64,000 nt of DNA from JAWXBR01 sp046595995 (GCA_046595995.1 JBKJNB010000083.1:71594-135593); one strand, 5' to 3'; positions 8,833-17,872 are shown, counted from the stretch's first letter. Made by a program: numbers and translations. Notes: a model not told the origin generated them from the sequence alone.

Positions 8833-10170
8833 CTAGGCGGACTCTAAGTCGAATGCTTCGATGGAGTCAACGGTTCCTTCTAACGACTCGCGTACTACAT
8901 CCCAAACGCCGCTCGCGCCGACGGCCCAGCGGCGCTCGTCGAAGAGTCGTTGTTGAACGGGGAATAGCAACTCGGGTGTGAGTCTTTGAATGGCCTCTAC
9001 ATGTCGGTCGAAGTAATCCATGGGCAGACCATGAAGAATGATTTGCCACAACATGCCTGCAGTCTGCTGAGGTGTTTCGGTGCTGCGTACGAATTGTCCG
9101 AGCAACGCCTGACGGGCATTCTCCATTTCTTCAGCACCAATTAGCTCGGTGCGAAGTCGCTTGAGTTCGTCAGCAATCGTTACTACGGTGTCCTTGCTAA
9201 ACTCGTTGCCAACACTCGTTGCTAACATGAGAACGTTAGAATGCTTGCGTACATCGGCGTACGCGTACGCGCCGTACGTGTAGCCCTTTTGCTCACGCAA
9301 CACCGTGAACAGACGAGCAAGCTGGTAGCCTCCAAGAATTTCGCCAATGAGCTGCGTTGCGGGATAATCGGCGTCGAGGAAATTCACACCCGGCAGAACG
9401 ATGCGAAACGCCGTCTGTACAGCGTCATCCTTACGTGCTATGCGAGCTGTACGTGTTTGAACGTGCGCGCGATCAATTCTCTTCTGCTCAACAGGGCGTG
9501 GCAATTTTCCGTATGTACTCTCTAGTGTTTTTATGATGGTCGATCGATCGAACTTACCTGCGACGACGATCGACCTAGGAGCAGTAAGCATGCGTTCGTG
9601 CACCGCTATCATGACATCGCGATTTAACAATTGCAACGAGGCCGCCGTGCCCTCTCGTGATCGTGCGTATGGATGTGCGCCATATGCAACCGCACCAACT
9701 GCGCGCGCCGCGAGCCAATCTGGGTCGCTTGCATTCATTAACATGTCGGCCAACCGTCGCTGTCGTTGTCGGTCAATTTCGAGCTGGTCGAACCGCGGAG
9801 CCAGGAGGCACTCTGACGACAGCCGTACGATATCTTCTACGTATTCGGCGAGACCTGCCCCATAGATGCTCGACGCATCACGGTCTGCGCTTGAACGCAC
9901 CGAACAGCCTCTCCCCTCTACTTCTTCGGCAAACTCTTCTGCCGTAAGACTCTTCGTGCCACGACCCATCATTTCTGCGGTAAACGAAGAGGCCCCTCCG
10001 ATATCGTCGAACACACCTCCGGTTTCAATACCAGCAGTGATCGTAAAGAGGTCTTCATCGGGCCGCGGAATGAGGAAGACATTGGTGCCATTCGAGAGTG
10101 ATTCGCGCTCCACAGACGGGAATGCGTAACGGAGTGGCTCGTGAGAGAGCGGAGCTTGCGGGAAGTGCAT
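8833..10170 (-). CDS. M16 (insulinase-family) protein without the zinc-binding motif
   Basis: 445 residues with the two-domain M16 fold: an N-terminal region (NGTNVFLIPRP, GGVFDDIGGASSF) and a C-terminal half containing LREQKGYTYGAYAYADVR, the conserved R/Y substrate-binding segment. At the place where active enzymes read HFLEH, this protein has SFTAE, so both histidines and the glutamate are lost. In two-subunit M16B proteases one subunit carries the zinc site and the other the R/Y pair, so this is probably the non-catalytic partner. No catalytic partner lies beside it. There is no clear signal peptide. It is the first gene of a four-gene minus-strand run, with only 16 bases between its start and the divergent dehydrogenase. 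Confidence 0.85.
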   Translation of the reverse strand: MHFPQAPLSHEPLRYAFPSVERESLSNGTNVFLIPRPDEDLFTITAGIETGGVFDDIGGASSFTAEMMGRGTKSLTAEEFAEEVEGRGCSVRSSADRDASSIYGAGLAEYVEDIVRLSSECLLAPRFDQLEIDRQRQRRLADMLMNASDPDWLAARAVGAVAYGAHPYARSREGTAASLQLLNRDVMIAVHERMLTAPRSIVVAGKFDRSTIIKTLESTYGKLPRPVEQKRIDRAHVQTRTARIARKDDAVQTAFRIVLPGVNFLDADYPATQLIGEILGGYQLARLFTVLREQKGYTYGAYAYADVRKHSNVLMLATSVGNEFSKDTVVTIADELKRLRTELIGAEEMENARQALLGQFVRSTETPQQTAGMLWQIILHGLPMDYFDRHVEAIQRLTPELLFPVQQRLFDERRWAVGASGVWDVVRESLEGTVDSIEAFDLESA

Positions 10171-10186
10171 TCCGTAAATTTAACGG

Positions 10187-10969
10187 ATGCAGCAATCCGA
10201 AGGCTTACTTACAGGAAGATGTGTCCTAATTACTGGTGCCTCGAGTGGTATCGGCTGGGCCTGCGCGCACGTGTTTGCCGAGCAGGGGGCTCGCCTCGTC
10301 TTGTGGTCTAGACGCGCCGACAGACTCGAGGAACTGCGCGCAGAGCTTGTAGGAATTGGCGCGGACGTGCTTGTTCAGTGTGTCGATGTTCGTAACGAAG
10401 AGGCGGTTTGCCTAGCCGCCGAAGCATTGAAGTCGTTTTCTGACCATGTGGACGTCCTCATTAATAATGCTGGACTCTCTCGCGGACTCGAACCCATTCA
10501 CGAGGGTGTTAGCGCGAACTGGGAAGAAATGATAGACACAAACATTAAGGGGCTCTTGTACGTTACCCGATCGATTACTCCCGGTATGGTGCAGCGCAAG
10601 TCAGGGCTGGTAATAAACATTGCTAGTATCGCCGGATTTCAGGCATACAAGGGTGGCAACGTGTACAGCGCCACAAAAGCTGCGGTTCGCATGCTTTCGC
10701 AATCGATGCAAGTAGACCTTAACGGCACAGGCGTGCGCACGTGCAACATCGACCCGGGGCTCGTTGAAACTGAATTCTCAATTGTTCGATTTCGAGGCGA
10801 CACTGAACGCGCATCAACGATTTACAAAGGATACACGCCGCTTACTGGGCGCGATGTTGCAGAGGCCGCACTCTTTGCCGCGACACGTCCGCAGCATGTA
10901 TCCATTCAGGACATTCTCATCACACCAACCGATCAGGCATCTGTCACGGTTGTGAACAAACACCTTTAG
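10187..10969 (+). CDS. Short-chain dehydrogenase/reductase (classical SDR)
   Basis: 260 residues with the NAD(P)-binding TGASSGIG near residue 17, the NNAG motif (LINNAGLSRG), a catalytic serine in NIASIAG and the YSATK catalytic Tyr/Lys. The basic residues after the second strand (SRRADRL) favour NADP. It is closest in pattern to YdfG-type 3-hydroxy-acid or serine dehydrogenases. The substrate is not determinable. Acylphosphatase follows after 6 bases, then a second SDR, so these genes may be one operon. Confidence 0.88.
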   Translation: MQQSEGLLTGRCVLITGASSGIGWACAHVFAEQGARLVLWSRRADRLEELRAELVGIGADVLVQCVDVRNEEAVCLAAEALKSFSDHVDVLINNAGLSRGLEPIHEGVSANWEEMIDTNIKGLLYVTRSITPGMVQRKSGLVINIASIAGFQAYKGGNVYSATKAAVRMLSQSMQVDLNGTGVRTCNIDPGLVETEFSIVRFRGDTERASTIYKGYTPLTGRDVAEAALFAATRPQHVSIQDILITPTDQASVTVVNKHL

Positions 10970-10975
10970 GAATAC

Positions 10976-11245
10976 ATGCCAACTGTCCACTACATCGTGG
11001 AGGGGGACGTCCAAGGCGTCGGCTTCCGACGCTTCATCCATCACGCCGCACAACGCATGAACCTCCATGGATTTGTCACGAACCTCGAGAACGGGTCTAT
11101 CGAGTGTGTTGCGCAGGGGTCAACCGATGCCCTAACGGAATTGGAGATGCTCATGCGGCAGGGCCCGAGCAACTCACGCATCAGTTCTCTTACTTGCACC
11201 GACACAAGCGATACACGTACGTATACCCAGTTCCGAATCGTTTAA
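10976..11245 (+). CDS. acyP: Acylphosphatase
   Basis: The 89-residue protein matches the small acylphosphatase fold: VEGDVQGVGFRRFIHHAA holds the phosphate loop with the catalytic Arg, and LHGFVTNLENGSIECVAQG the conserved G-[FY]-[AV]-x-N segment with the catalytic Asn. It hydrolyses carboxyl-phosphate bonds such as acetyl or carbamoyl phosphate and is cytoplasmic. The 3' end of the gene, including its stop codon, is part of a 22-bp tandem repeat that continues into the intergenic space. Confidence 0.93.
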   Translation: MPTVHYIVEGDVQGVGFRRFIHHAAQRMNLHGFVTNLENGSIECVAQGSTDALTELEMLMRQGPSNSRISSLTCTDTSDTRTYTQFRIV

Positions 11246-11290
11246 CGAGTAGTTCCGCATTGTTTAACGAGTAGTTCCGCATCGTTTAAT
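11229..11290. repeat. 22-bp tandem repeat across the acyP stop codon
   Basis: Units begin at 11229, 11251 and 11273 (AGTTCCGNATNGTTTAACGAGT, the third unit incomplete) and the period is exactly 22 bases. The first unit contains the last codons and the stop of acyP, so the gene end appears to have been duplicated downstream rather than inserted upstream. No open frame or hairpin explains it. Confidence 0.9.
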
Positions 11291-11313
11291 ACGTCTATGC
11301 ATTTGCTAACTCA

Positions 11314-12189
11314 ATGACCATTGATAACAAATCGGTAGTCCTTCTCACGGGCGCTTCCTCTGGCGTCGGCGCTGCCTTTGCCGAACTCCTGGGCAAGCGC
11401 GGCGCGCACGTAGCACTCGTAGCACGCCGCAGTTCACACCTTCAAGAGGTTGCTGAAAGGGTCCGCTATGCAGGGGGCACACCCCTCGTAATTACAGCCG
11501 ACGTCTCACAAGAGGCAGAATGTGAGCGCGTGGTACGCGAGACTGTTGCGGCGTTTGGAGAGATTACTGTGCTTGTAAACAACGCCGGACGTGGCAATCG
11601 AGCAAGCGTAGAGGATACGACAACGGCTGACCTCGACACCATGTTCAGACTGAACGTGTATGCACAGTTCTGGTTAACCGCACGAGTGCTGCCCGGCATG
11701 AAGACCGCAGGCTTGGGTTACATCTTAAACATTTCCAGTTTCGCCGGCAAGGTTGGCTTCCCTTTCAATGCTGCGTACGTAGCTGCGAAGCACGCAGTCG
11801 TTGGCTTTACAGCATCACTTCGTGCAGAATTATTAGACACTGGTGTCGAAGCAGCATGTGTGTGTCCGGCCGGCATCATTACCGACTGGGCCGCTGTCAC
11901 AGAAGGAGGTCCGATTGGTGATGTCTTCGCCCAGGGCATCAAGGCTTCTCGCGCCATAGCGCGCGAACGCGCGCTGCCCCTTGCCCCACTCACACGCATG
12001 ATGTCTGCAATCGATGTTGCAACTGCACTAGTAGCAGTGCTGGAAGGTGGACGCACGGACGATGTCTTCACGCACGAAGGCACTGAAGCGCAGGCTCTGC
12101 TTGCTGCTACCAAGCGCACAGCACTGGAGGACGAAATGCTTCCGTTGTTTCTCGGAATGCGCCAAGCGTACGAGGAGGCCCCGCGTTGA
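11314..12189 (+). CDS. Short-chain dehydrogenase/reductase
   Basis: A second SDR, 291 residues, with TGASSGVG at the nucleotide-binding loop, VNNAGRGN, the serine in NISSFAGK and YVAAK at the active site. The C-terminal 70 residues (ARERALPLAPLTRMMS and beyond) are longer than in the first SDR. The two SDRs share only the family motifs, so they are not a recent duplication. The stop overlaps the start of the patatin gene (TTGA at 12186-12189), which suggests translational coupling with an envelope lipase-like protein. The substrate is unknown. Confidence 0.86.
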   Translation: MTIDNKSVVLLTGASSGVGAAFAELLGKRGAHVALVARRSSHLQEVAERVRYAGGTPLVITADVSQEAECERVVRETVAAFGEITVLVNNAGRGNRASVEDTTTADLDTMFRLNVYAQFWLTARVLPGMKTAGLGYILNISSFAGKVGFPFNAAYVAAKHAVVGFTASLRAELLDTGVEAACVCPAGIITDWAAVTEGGPIGDVFAQGIKASRAIARERALPLAPLTRMMSAIDVATALVAVLEGGRTDDVFTHEGTEAQALLAATKRTALEDEMLPLFLGMRQAYEEAPR

Positions 12190-14675
12190 GATTGTGCCAA
12201 CGATATCGTGTGCTGATGTGTATTTGGTTTGCACTTAGTTGCACGCTGCTCGCACTTACTTGCGCGTTGGCGCACGCGCAGGACACTACACCTGCTGCTA
12301 GTTTAGACAAGCCAGTTGTTTTGAGCACAAAGCCCATCGTCGCACTTGTGCTTTCGGGTGGTGGTGCACGAGGCGTGGCACAGATTGGTGTGCTACGCGA
12401 GCTTGAACGTCAGGGTGTGTACCCCGACATCGTAGTGGGTACAAGCATTGGGGCTGTCATTGGCGGCCTCTACGCGGCGGGCTATACTCCGGATCAGCTC
12501 GATTCGATTTTCACATCGATTGATTGGGATGAGCTGACGTCGTTTCGCGATGACACGAAACGAGGAAGGCTCTTCTTCGCACAGAAGCAAGAAGACGATA
12601 GAAGTTTGCTTACGCTTCGCTTTCGTGACTTCGGCTTCATCGCACCTCAGGCAATTGGCGGCAGTGCGCGAATGAGTGCGCTGTTGCAGGATCTTCTCTG
12701 GAAGAGTCCGTGGAATTCCACCACAAACTTTGACAGTCTCTTTGTACGCTTCCGTTCAATCTGCACCAACCTTGCAGACGGAAAGATGGTTGCCCTGAAA
12801 GACGGCAACCTGGCAACAGCGTTGCGCGCGAGCGCGACATTCCCGTTACGATATGCGCCGGTATATGTCGGTGACAGCATTCTGGTGGATGGCGGACTCG
12901 TCGCGAACATTCCCTACGAAGCAGCGGCTGCACTAAAACCAGACATCATCATTGTTGTGAACACGGTAAGCGATTACTACACACGTTCTGATTTAAACTC
13001 TCCGTTCAACATTGCCGATCAGGCGCTGACGGCCGCAATGAAGCAGCGCGATACTATGTGGCTTAGGAAGGCCGACATTCTAATTGAGCCCTCGTTAGGT
13101 AAGCATCAGATGTTTGACTTCACGACGTTGAAGGATGTCATCGCTGCAGGTGAGCGGGCTACAACCATGCTTTCGGGTCCGGTATGGGATCGAATTCGTG
13201 CGTCCTACTCAACACCCTCGACGGTCAACATCATTCGCGACGCGCGTGCTATCTGTTCGATCCCGGTTGATACAATTGGTGCGGTTCGATCTGTGCTCGA
13301 CGATGCGCAAGCGCGGTCGTGGTCGCCTTTGTTCAAGCGTTTACATACACGGCGCCTATTACGTGCGCTGCACGAAAGTGGAGCAGAGTTGGCCTATGTC
13401 CGTTCAGCTTCGTACAACGAGGCGACCGGCGTGGCAACGTGGTGCATCGACGAGGGTCGAGTTTCATCAATAGGCATCGACAAGCGTCGAGTTGTCGACA
13501 CTGCATTTATCGAACGCGAACTGACGTTCTCGGCGAACGATGTCGTATACACCACAGCGTTATCGCGCACCGCTGACAACTTGCGTGTTGCAGAAATGCT
13601 CGACGATTCCGACCTATGGATCTCACCACACAGAGACAGCGGACTTGCCGTTACCGTTAGCGCAATCGATCGTGGCAATCAGATTATTCGAATAGGCGCT
13701 CGCATCGACAACGAACGATACACGCAAGGTGGTATCGATGTGATTCAGCAGAACCTCGGAAATTCTTCAGTCCGTGCCTCGATTCGTGCAATGGGAAGTC
13801 AGCGCATAGGCGAACTGTCTGCAACATTCGAAATTCCACGAATCGCAGGTACGCTTTGGACTACGCGGCTAAGTGGATATGGGGCTTTCCGCAATGTTTG
13901 GCAGTACGGGACCATCACCGGTCGGCCGCCTAACGCACCGTTGCGTGAACAAATTGGCGAGTTCGTAGAGGAACGATACGGCGGCAGGTTATCTGCTGGG
14001 CGCCAGCTCGAGCGCAACGGCGTACTGCTAGCCGAGTTCCGTTATGAGCACCAGCGATACCGCGATCTAAATGGCTCTGAAGACCCTCTGTTTAGGCCCC
14101 TTGCCACGTTACGAGCTGTCGGACGATGGGATGATCGCGACCAAATAGATTTTCCTACCCAGGGGCGCGTTGTGAATCTATCGGCGGAAACGAGCGTGTT
14201 ATCACTTTCCGACGGCATTACATTCACGAAACTTGTTGCGAGCGTCAGTCACACGCAGAGCATTGGTGCCGTCGTGGTAACGCCGTCTTTCCTCCTTGGT
14301 GCTGCCGATAGAACGCTACCTGGTCCGGAGTTGTTCTCGCTCGGCGGACAGGACTTATTCTTTGGAATGCGCGAGGATGAAGAGCGTGGCAGGCAGATCC
14401 TCGTCGGAAACCTGGACGTTCGCGTTAAGCTCCCGGTGAAAATCTTTTTCGACACGTATGTCTCTCTACGTTATGACATCGGTGCGATCTGGGCCCAGCC
14501 AGAATTCATTCGTATCGGTGACATGCAGCACGGCATTGGTACCACCATCGGTATCGACACACCGGTGGGTCCGGCGCTACTATCTCTCGGACGTCGTTTC
14601 TATTTCCTCGACCAGCCGGCGGCCATTGCATGGGGTCCGTTGCTCGCCTACTTCGCCATCGGTTTACGGCTGTAA
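12186..14675 (+). CDS. Patatin-like phospholipase fused to a POTRA/outer-membrane beta-barrel
   Basis: 829 residues. The TTG start overlapping the upstream stop gives a signal peptide with a basic N-region (RLCQRYR) followed by a hydrophobic core to AHAQ; an ATG at 12216 would lose the basic residues. Residues 50-340 are a patatin domain: oxyanion loop SGGGARG, nucleophile S87 in GTSIG, and the catalytic aspartate D235 in VDGGL. A POTRA-like segment follows, around 400-500 (GVATWCIDEGRVSSIGID, RELTFSANDVVY). The last 330 or so residues form a BamA/TamA-like barrel (FSLGGQDLFFGMREDEERG, ending FAIGLRL). This is the type Vd (PlpD-like) autotransporter layout. It is likely an outer-membrane phospholipase A. 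Confidence 0.88.
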   Translation: MRLCQRYRVLMCIWFALSCTLLALTCALAHAQDTTPAASLDKPVVLSTKPIVALVLSGGGARGVAQIGVLRELERQGVYPDIVVGTSIGAVIGGLYAAGYTPDQLDSIFTSIDWDELTSFRDDTKRGRLFFAQKQEDDRSLLTLRFRDFGFIAPQAIGGSARMSALLQDLLWKSPWNSTTNFDSLFVRFRSICTNLADGKMVALKDGNLATALRASATFPLRYAPVYVGDSILVDGGLVANIPYEAAAALKPDIIIVVNTVSDYYTRSDLNSPFNIADQALTAAMKQRDTMWLRKADILIEPSLGKHQMFDFTTLKDVIAAGERATTMLSGPVWDRIRASYSTPSTVNIIRDARAICSIPVDTIGAVRSVLDDAQARSWSPLFKRLHTRRLLRALHESGAELAYVRSASYNEATGVATWCIDEGRVSSIGIDKRRVVDTAFIERELTFSANDVVYTTALSRTADNLRVAEMLDDSDLWISPHRDSGLAVTVSAIDRGNQIIRIGARIDNERYTQGGIDVIQQNLGNSSVRASIRAMGSQRIGELSATFEIPRIAGTLWTTRLSGYGAFRNVWQYGTITGRPPNAPLREQIGEFVEERYGGRLSAGRQLERNGVLLAEFRYEHQRYRDLNGSEDPLFRPLATLRAVGRWDDRDQIDFPTQGRVVNLSAETSVLSLSDGITFTKLVASVSHTQSIGAVVVTPSFLLGAADRTLPGPELFSLGGQDLFFGMREDEERGRQILVGNLDVRVKLPVKIFFDTYVSLRYDIGAIWAQPEFIRIGDMQHGIGTTIGIDTPVGPALLSLGRRFYFLDQPAAIAWGPLLAYFAIGLRL

Positions 14676-14723
14676 GTCTGCGATCTCGATCCGTCAGTTG
14701 TCCGCTGTTGTAATTTGCTACCT

Positions 14724-15722
14724 ATGGAACGAAGCCTCTTTACAAAGATCATCGATCGTGACATTCCCGCTACGATCGAGTACGAAGACGACAGTGTTAT
14801 CGCCATTCGCGACATCGCTCCCGTTGCTCCCGTACACATCCTCATCATCCCGAAGAAGCCTCTTCTAAACGTCAACTCTGTCAACCCAGAAGACCACGCC
14901 CTATTGGGCCACATCTTCCATGTCGCCCAGCAGATGGCAACGAAGTTTAACATCACAGATAGCGGCTATAGAGTCATAACAAATGTTAATGATGACGGTG
15001 GTCAAAGCGTTTCACATCTCCACTTTCACCTTCTCGGTGGGCAAGCGCTCGGGTATATGACATCGCATCGCGTGCACAACACCTTCTGGCGCGACCTCGC
15101 CGTCCTTCTGGTTGCTGCCATCGTCCTTGCATATGGTTACAACGAGTTAAACCCGAAACACATTAAGTGGGTGCGTCCGGTCTACACAACAGACACGCTA
15201 GCAACATCCACGATTATGATGCCAGACTCCCTGACGCACAAGAGCGGCGCTGGCAACGCCGTCACCAACGCTTCGGATGCTATGACGCACACAGTGGATG
15301 CGTTGAAGGACTCGATAAAGCGCAGCGCCAACTCCACAACACGAAACGCTGTCGATACAGTAAAGGCGCTCCCTTCAGCCCCATGCTACGTTGCTCAAGC
15401 TGGTGTTATTAAAGAAATCAGCTATGATCAGTTTGTAATGTTTCTTAAGATGCCATGCGTTGCGTTAATCGACGCTCGAATACCAGAGAGCTACGCAAAA
15501 GGTCATGTGCAGAACGCGATTAATATAGACGGCACCCAAGCAGAATCGCCTGACGTAATTCCGCTCCTCGCAGCATTTCCGCATGACAAAATCATTGTCA
15601 TATACTGCGATGGTGGCGAGTGTGAACTCAGCCATCGCGTTGCCGACGTCTTAAAGAACTTCGGATACGGCCCCATCTACATCTACACAGGCGGCTGGGC
15701 CGAATGGAGCAAGAAGAAGTGA
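14724..15722 (+). CDS. HIT-family domain, transmembrane helix and rhodanese domain in one chain
   Basis: 332 residues from the ATG at 14724 (a TTG at 14715 would add three). Residues 1-110 are a complete HIT nucleotide-binding protein of the HinT type, with the histidine triad H98-L-H-F-H102 followed by LLGGQALG, where stand-alone HinT proteins normally stop. Instead the chain continues into a single membrane helix (about 123-140, LAVLLVAAIVLAYGY), a Ser/Thr/Asp-rich linker and a rhodanese domain (about 225-332) with an active-site loop YCDGGEC. With the HIT domain in the cytoplasm, the rhodanese would face the periplasm. The last 19 bases overlap the next gene. This fusion is not one I know. 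Confidence 0.85.
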   Translation: MERSLFTKIIDRDIPATIEYEDDSVIAIRDIAPVAPVHILIIPKKPLLNVNSVNPEDHALLGHIFHVAQQMATKFNITDSGYRVITNVNDDGGQSVSHLHFHLLGGQALGYMTSHRVHNTFWRDLAVLLVAAIVLAYGYNELNPKHIKWVRPVYTTDTLATSTIMMPDSLTHKSGAGNAVTNASDAMTHTVDALKDSIKRSANSTTRNAVDTVKALPSAPCYVAQAGVIKEISYDQFVMFLKMPCVALIDARIPESYAKGHVQNAINIDGTQAESPDVIPLLAAFPHDKIIVIYCDGGECELSHRVADVLKNFGYGPIYIYTGGWAEWSKKK

Positions 15723-16942
15723 CCGCTACGCGCCAGGTGCTGCGACAGCTTGTTACGCGCTTTGGCCTTGTCGGCGAAGCGCCACTAATGATGCAGGCCA
15801 TCTCTCGCCTACTACAAGTAGCACCAACCGACCTGACGGTTTTGCTAACTGGCGAAACAGGCACAGGCAAGGAAGTATTTGCCCATGCTGTTCATGAATT
15901 AAGCGAGCGCAAGAAATTTCCGTTCGTCAGTGTGAACTGTAGCGCGATACCCGAAACGCTTCTTGAGAGTGAATTGTTTGGGGCTCAGAAGGGGGCTTAT
16001 ACCGGCAGTGTTGAGCAAAGAAAAGGGTTCTTTGAATCGGCGAACAAAGGCACAATTTTTCTCGATGAGATTGGCGAGATGCCAATCGGCACACAGGTGA
16101 AACTGTTACGCATTCTCGAGTCGGGTGAGTTTACGAGGCTCGGTTCATCAGAATTGCAGAAGGTTGACGTTCGACTCATCACCGCGACAAATCGCGATTT
16201 ACAGTATGAAGTGCGTCAGGGTCGGTTCCGTCAGGACTTGTACTTCCGCCTGAATTCAGTCAACATTCACCTGCCACCGCTGCGACAGCACCCCGATGAC
16301 ATTCCACTGCTGGTTGAGTACTTTGCCGAGAAGACAGCCGAGCGCGCATCCATTCCATACGCTGGCATTGAGGCAGATGCCCTCTTAGTGCTCACGCAAT
16401 ACGCGTGGCCAGGCAATGTTCGCGAGTTGCGCAATGTTGTCGAAACGATGGTTACGCTAGAGCGTGGCACTCGCATTACAGTCGACATTGTGCATCGCTA
16501 TCTACCCGACGTCGAGGTCGCCAACACCGAACCCGTCACCGCCATCGTGCGAGTTGCCGACACACGCCAGCCTGCATCAACCGACGCAGACATAAGCACC
16601 ATGTATCGCGCGCTACTCCAGTTAAGTGCCGATGTTATGGATGTAAAAAACGTGCTGCGTCACCTGTTGGCCATGTCTGTACCGCAAGAACACGACGGCA
16701 CACCTCCGTCAATTGTCCCACGCGATGCACCATCAGCGGGCATTCGCGAGACATCTTCCTCAGCCGTTCGTGAAGTACGTTCTATGAGTGAACTGCCGAC
16801 TCTGAACGTGGCCGATCTCGAACGACAGGCAATCGTCGAAGCATTGCGTAATTCTCAGGGCAACCGCCGCGAAGCAGCAACGCTGCTGGGGTTGAGCGAG
16901 CGGACGCTCTATCGCAAAATCGATGAGTACGGCCTAGCGTAA
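15704..16942 (+). CDS. Sigma-54-type AAA+ transcription activator with Fis-type HTH
   Basis: 412 residues with no N-terminal receiver or sensor domain beyond about 20 residues. The AAA+ core has Walker A GETGTGKE, the ESELFG motif, a GAYTGS loop where GAFTGA is the consensus, Walker B IFLDEIGEM, and the RQDLYFRLN arginine-finger region. After a variable linker of about 90 residues, a Fis helix-turn-helix closes the protein (NRREAATLLGLSERTLYRKI). It should bind enhancer-like sites and activate sigma-54 RNA polymerase; the altered loop could weaken that contact. The start is ATG 15704, overlapping the rhodanese gene; GTG 15719 with a GTGA overlap is equally plausible. Confidence 0.9.
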   Translation: MEQEEVTATRQVLRQLVTRFGLVGEAPLMMQAISRLLQVAPTDLTVLLTGETGTGKEVFAHAVHELSERKKFPFVSVNCSAIPETLLESELFGAQKGAYTGSVEQRKGFFESANKGTIFLDEIGEMPIGTQVKLLRILESGEFTRLGSSELQKVDVRLITATNRDLQYEVRQGRFRQDLYFRLNSVNIHLPPLRQHPDDIPLLVEYFAEKTAERASIPYAGIEADALLVLTQYAWPGNVRELRNVVETMVTLERGTRITVDIVHRYLPDVEVANTEPVTAIVRVADTRQPASTDADISTMYRALLQLSADVMDVKNVLRHLLAMSVPQEHDGTPPSIVPRDAPSAGIRETSSSAVREVRSMSELPTLNVADLERQAIVEALRNSQGNRREAATLLGLSERTLYRKIDEYGLA

Positions 16943-16948
16943 CCCTCC

Positions 16949-16975
16949 ATTCCGGGAGATAATGATTCCCGGAAT
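16949..16975. repeat. 27-bp palindromic element, copy 1
   Basis: Nine-base arms ATTCCGGGA and TCCCGGAAT enclose a 9-base loop (GATAATGAT). This copy lies in opposite orientation to copy 2, seven bases away, so the pair could also fold into one long hairpin. It sits between two convergent genes and may act as a two-way terminator, though there is no T-run. Confidence 0.9.
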
Positions 16976-16982
16976 CAACCTC

Positions 16983-17009
16983 ATTCCGGGAATCATTATC
17001 TCCCGGAAT
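16983..17009. repeat. 27-bp palindromic element, copy 2
   Basis: Same arms as copy 1 with loop ATCATTATC, the reverse complement of the copy 1 loop. The stop codon of the minus-strand cyclase gene (16996-16998) falls inside the loop and the last codons of that gene come from the right arm, so the element forms part of a coding end. Confidence 0.9.
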
Positions 17010-17856
17010 AACTCAGATCTCGTTCATCGATCTGGTGCCGAGGCATTTCGTCGAGGGCGCAGTTTTGAATCGGATGTAGCAAGGGCCGCGACGGTGCTGC
17101 ATCGCCATCAAACGACGGTACACCTAAATGGAGTAGATATTCTCCATCAGGCACTGCGTCGTCCACGTAGATCAACTCGGTTATGGTTCTGTCGTTGCGC
17201 GGTGCATGGGGCCACTGCCAGAATACTTTATGCGCTTCGAGTAAACCGCCGTCTTCTTCAGGATCGACTGAAGGCAGATCGAGCAGCAAATGCTTGACCC
17301 CTCGTTCGTGGATGGTCTGCATCGCAGCCAACTCGACGTATGCCGGTTTTTGTCCGGACCACATTCGCGTCCGTTTTTCAACGTCGTTTGGCAGCGTGCG
17401 AATGACGAGCGCGTCAACGTGATCTTCGCGTGTCCAGGCCCCCTTCTGCCCCTTGCCTAAGTCATCCTGCACCTTCCCCCATGCGTCCTTCAGGTCGGTG
17501 TCGAGGATGCAGGAACTGCCGTCGGAAAAAAAGTGCAGAGGTACTGTCACGACGCGTGCCATGAAGAGCACGTCTCGCAAACAGTCACTCAGAACAAACG
17601 ATCGGCCTGCAACATGTCCAATGCATTCAGTGTGAGTACCGTTGCCATGAGGCGCTATTGTAATTACGTCGCATCGACATGGACCTCCGTCCTCGACGCT
17701 ACCAACGAAGCCATCCGCCCTAAATGGCTCGAACGTTGGTGCAGGAAGGTGGAATGCGTTCGGCGAAGACGTCGCCGATATCGGAAGCGAAAGATCGTGG
17801 AACACGGTGCTATTCCACCGAATGGTTTTCTTGTTGTCGATGAAGAGGAAGTCCAT
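16996..17856 (-). CDS. Cyclase-family (kynurenine formamidase-like) metal-dependent hydrolase
   Basis: 286 residues. The metal-binding signature of the cyclase/KynB family is visible as APHGNGTHTECIGH near residue 69, with DALVIRT and a C-terminal HKVFWQWP/YLLHLGVPSFDGDAAPSRPLL region. Family members hydrolyse N-formylkynurenine, isatin or similar cyclic amides in the cytoplasm. No tryptophan-catabolism genes are nearby, so the substrate is open. Its 3' end is embedded in the palindromic repeat, and its start is divergent from ssb, 73 bases away. Confidence 0.82.
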   Translation of the reverse strand: MDFLFIDNKKTIRWNSTVFHDLSLPISATSSPNAFHLPAPTFEPFRADGFVGSVEDGGPCRCDVITIAPHGNGTHTECIGHVAGRSFVLSDCLRDVLFMARVVTVPLHFFSDGSSCILDTDLKDAWGKVQDDLGKGQKGAWTREDHVDALVIRTLPNDVEKRTRMWSGQKPAYVELAAMQTIHERGVKHLLLDLPSVDPEEDGGLLEAHKVFWQWPHAPRNDRTITELIYVDDAVPDGEYLLHLGVPSFDGDAAPSRPLLHPIQNCALDEMPRHQIDERDLSYSGR

Positions 17857-17872
17857 GGCGCAATATGGTGAC

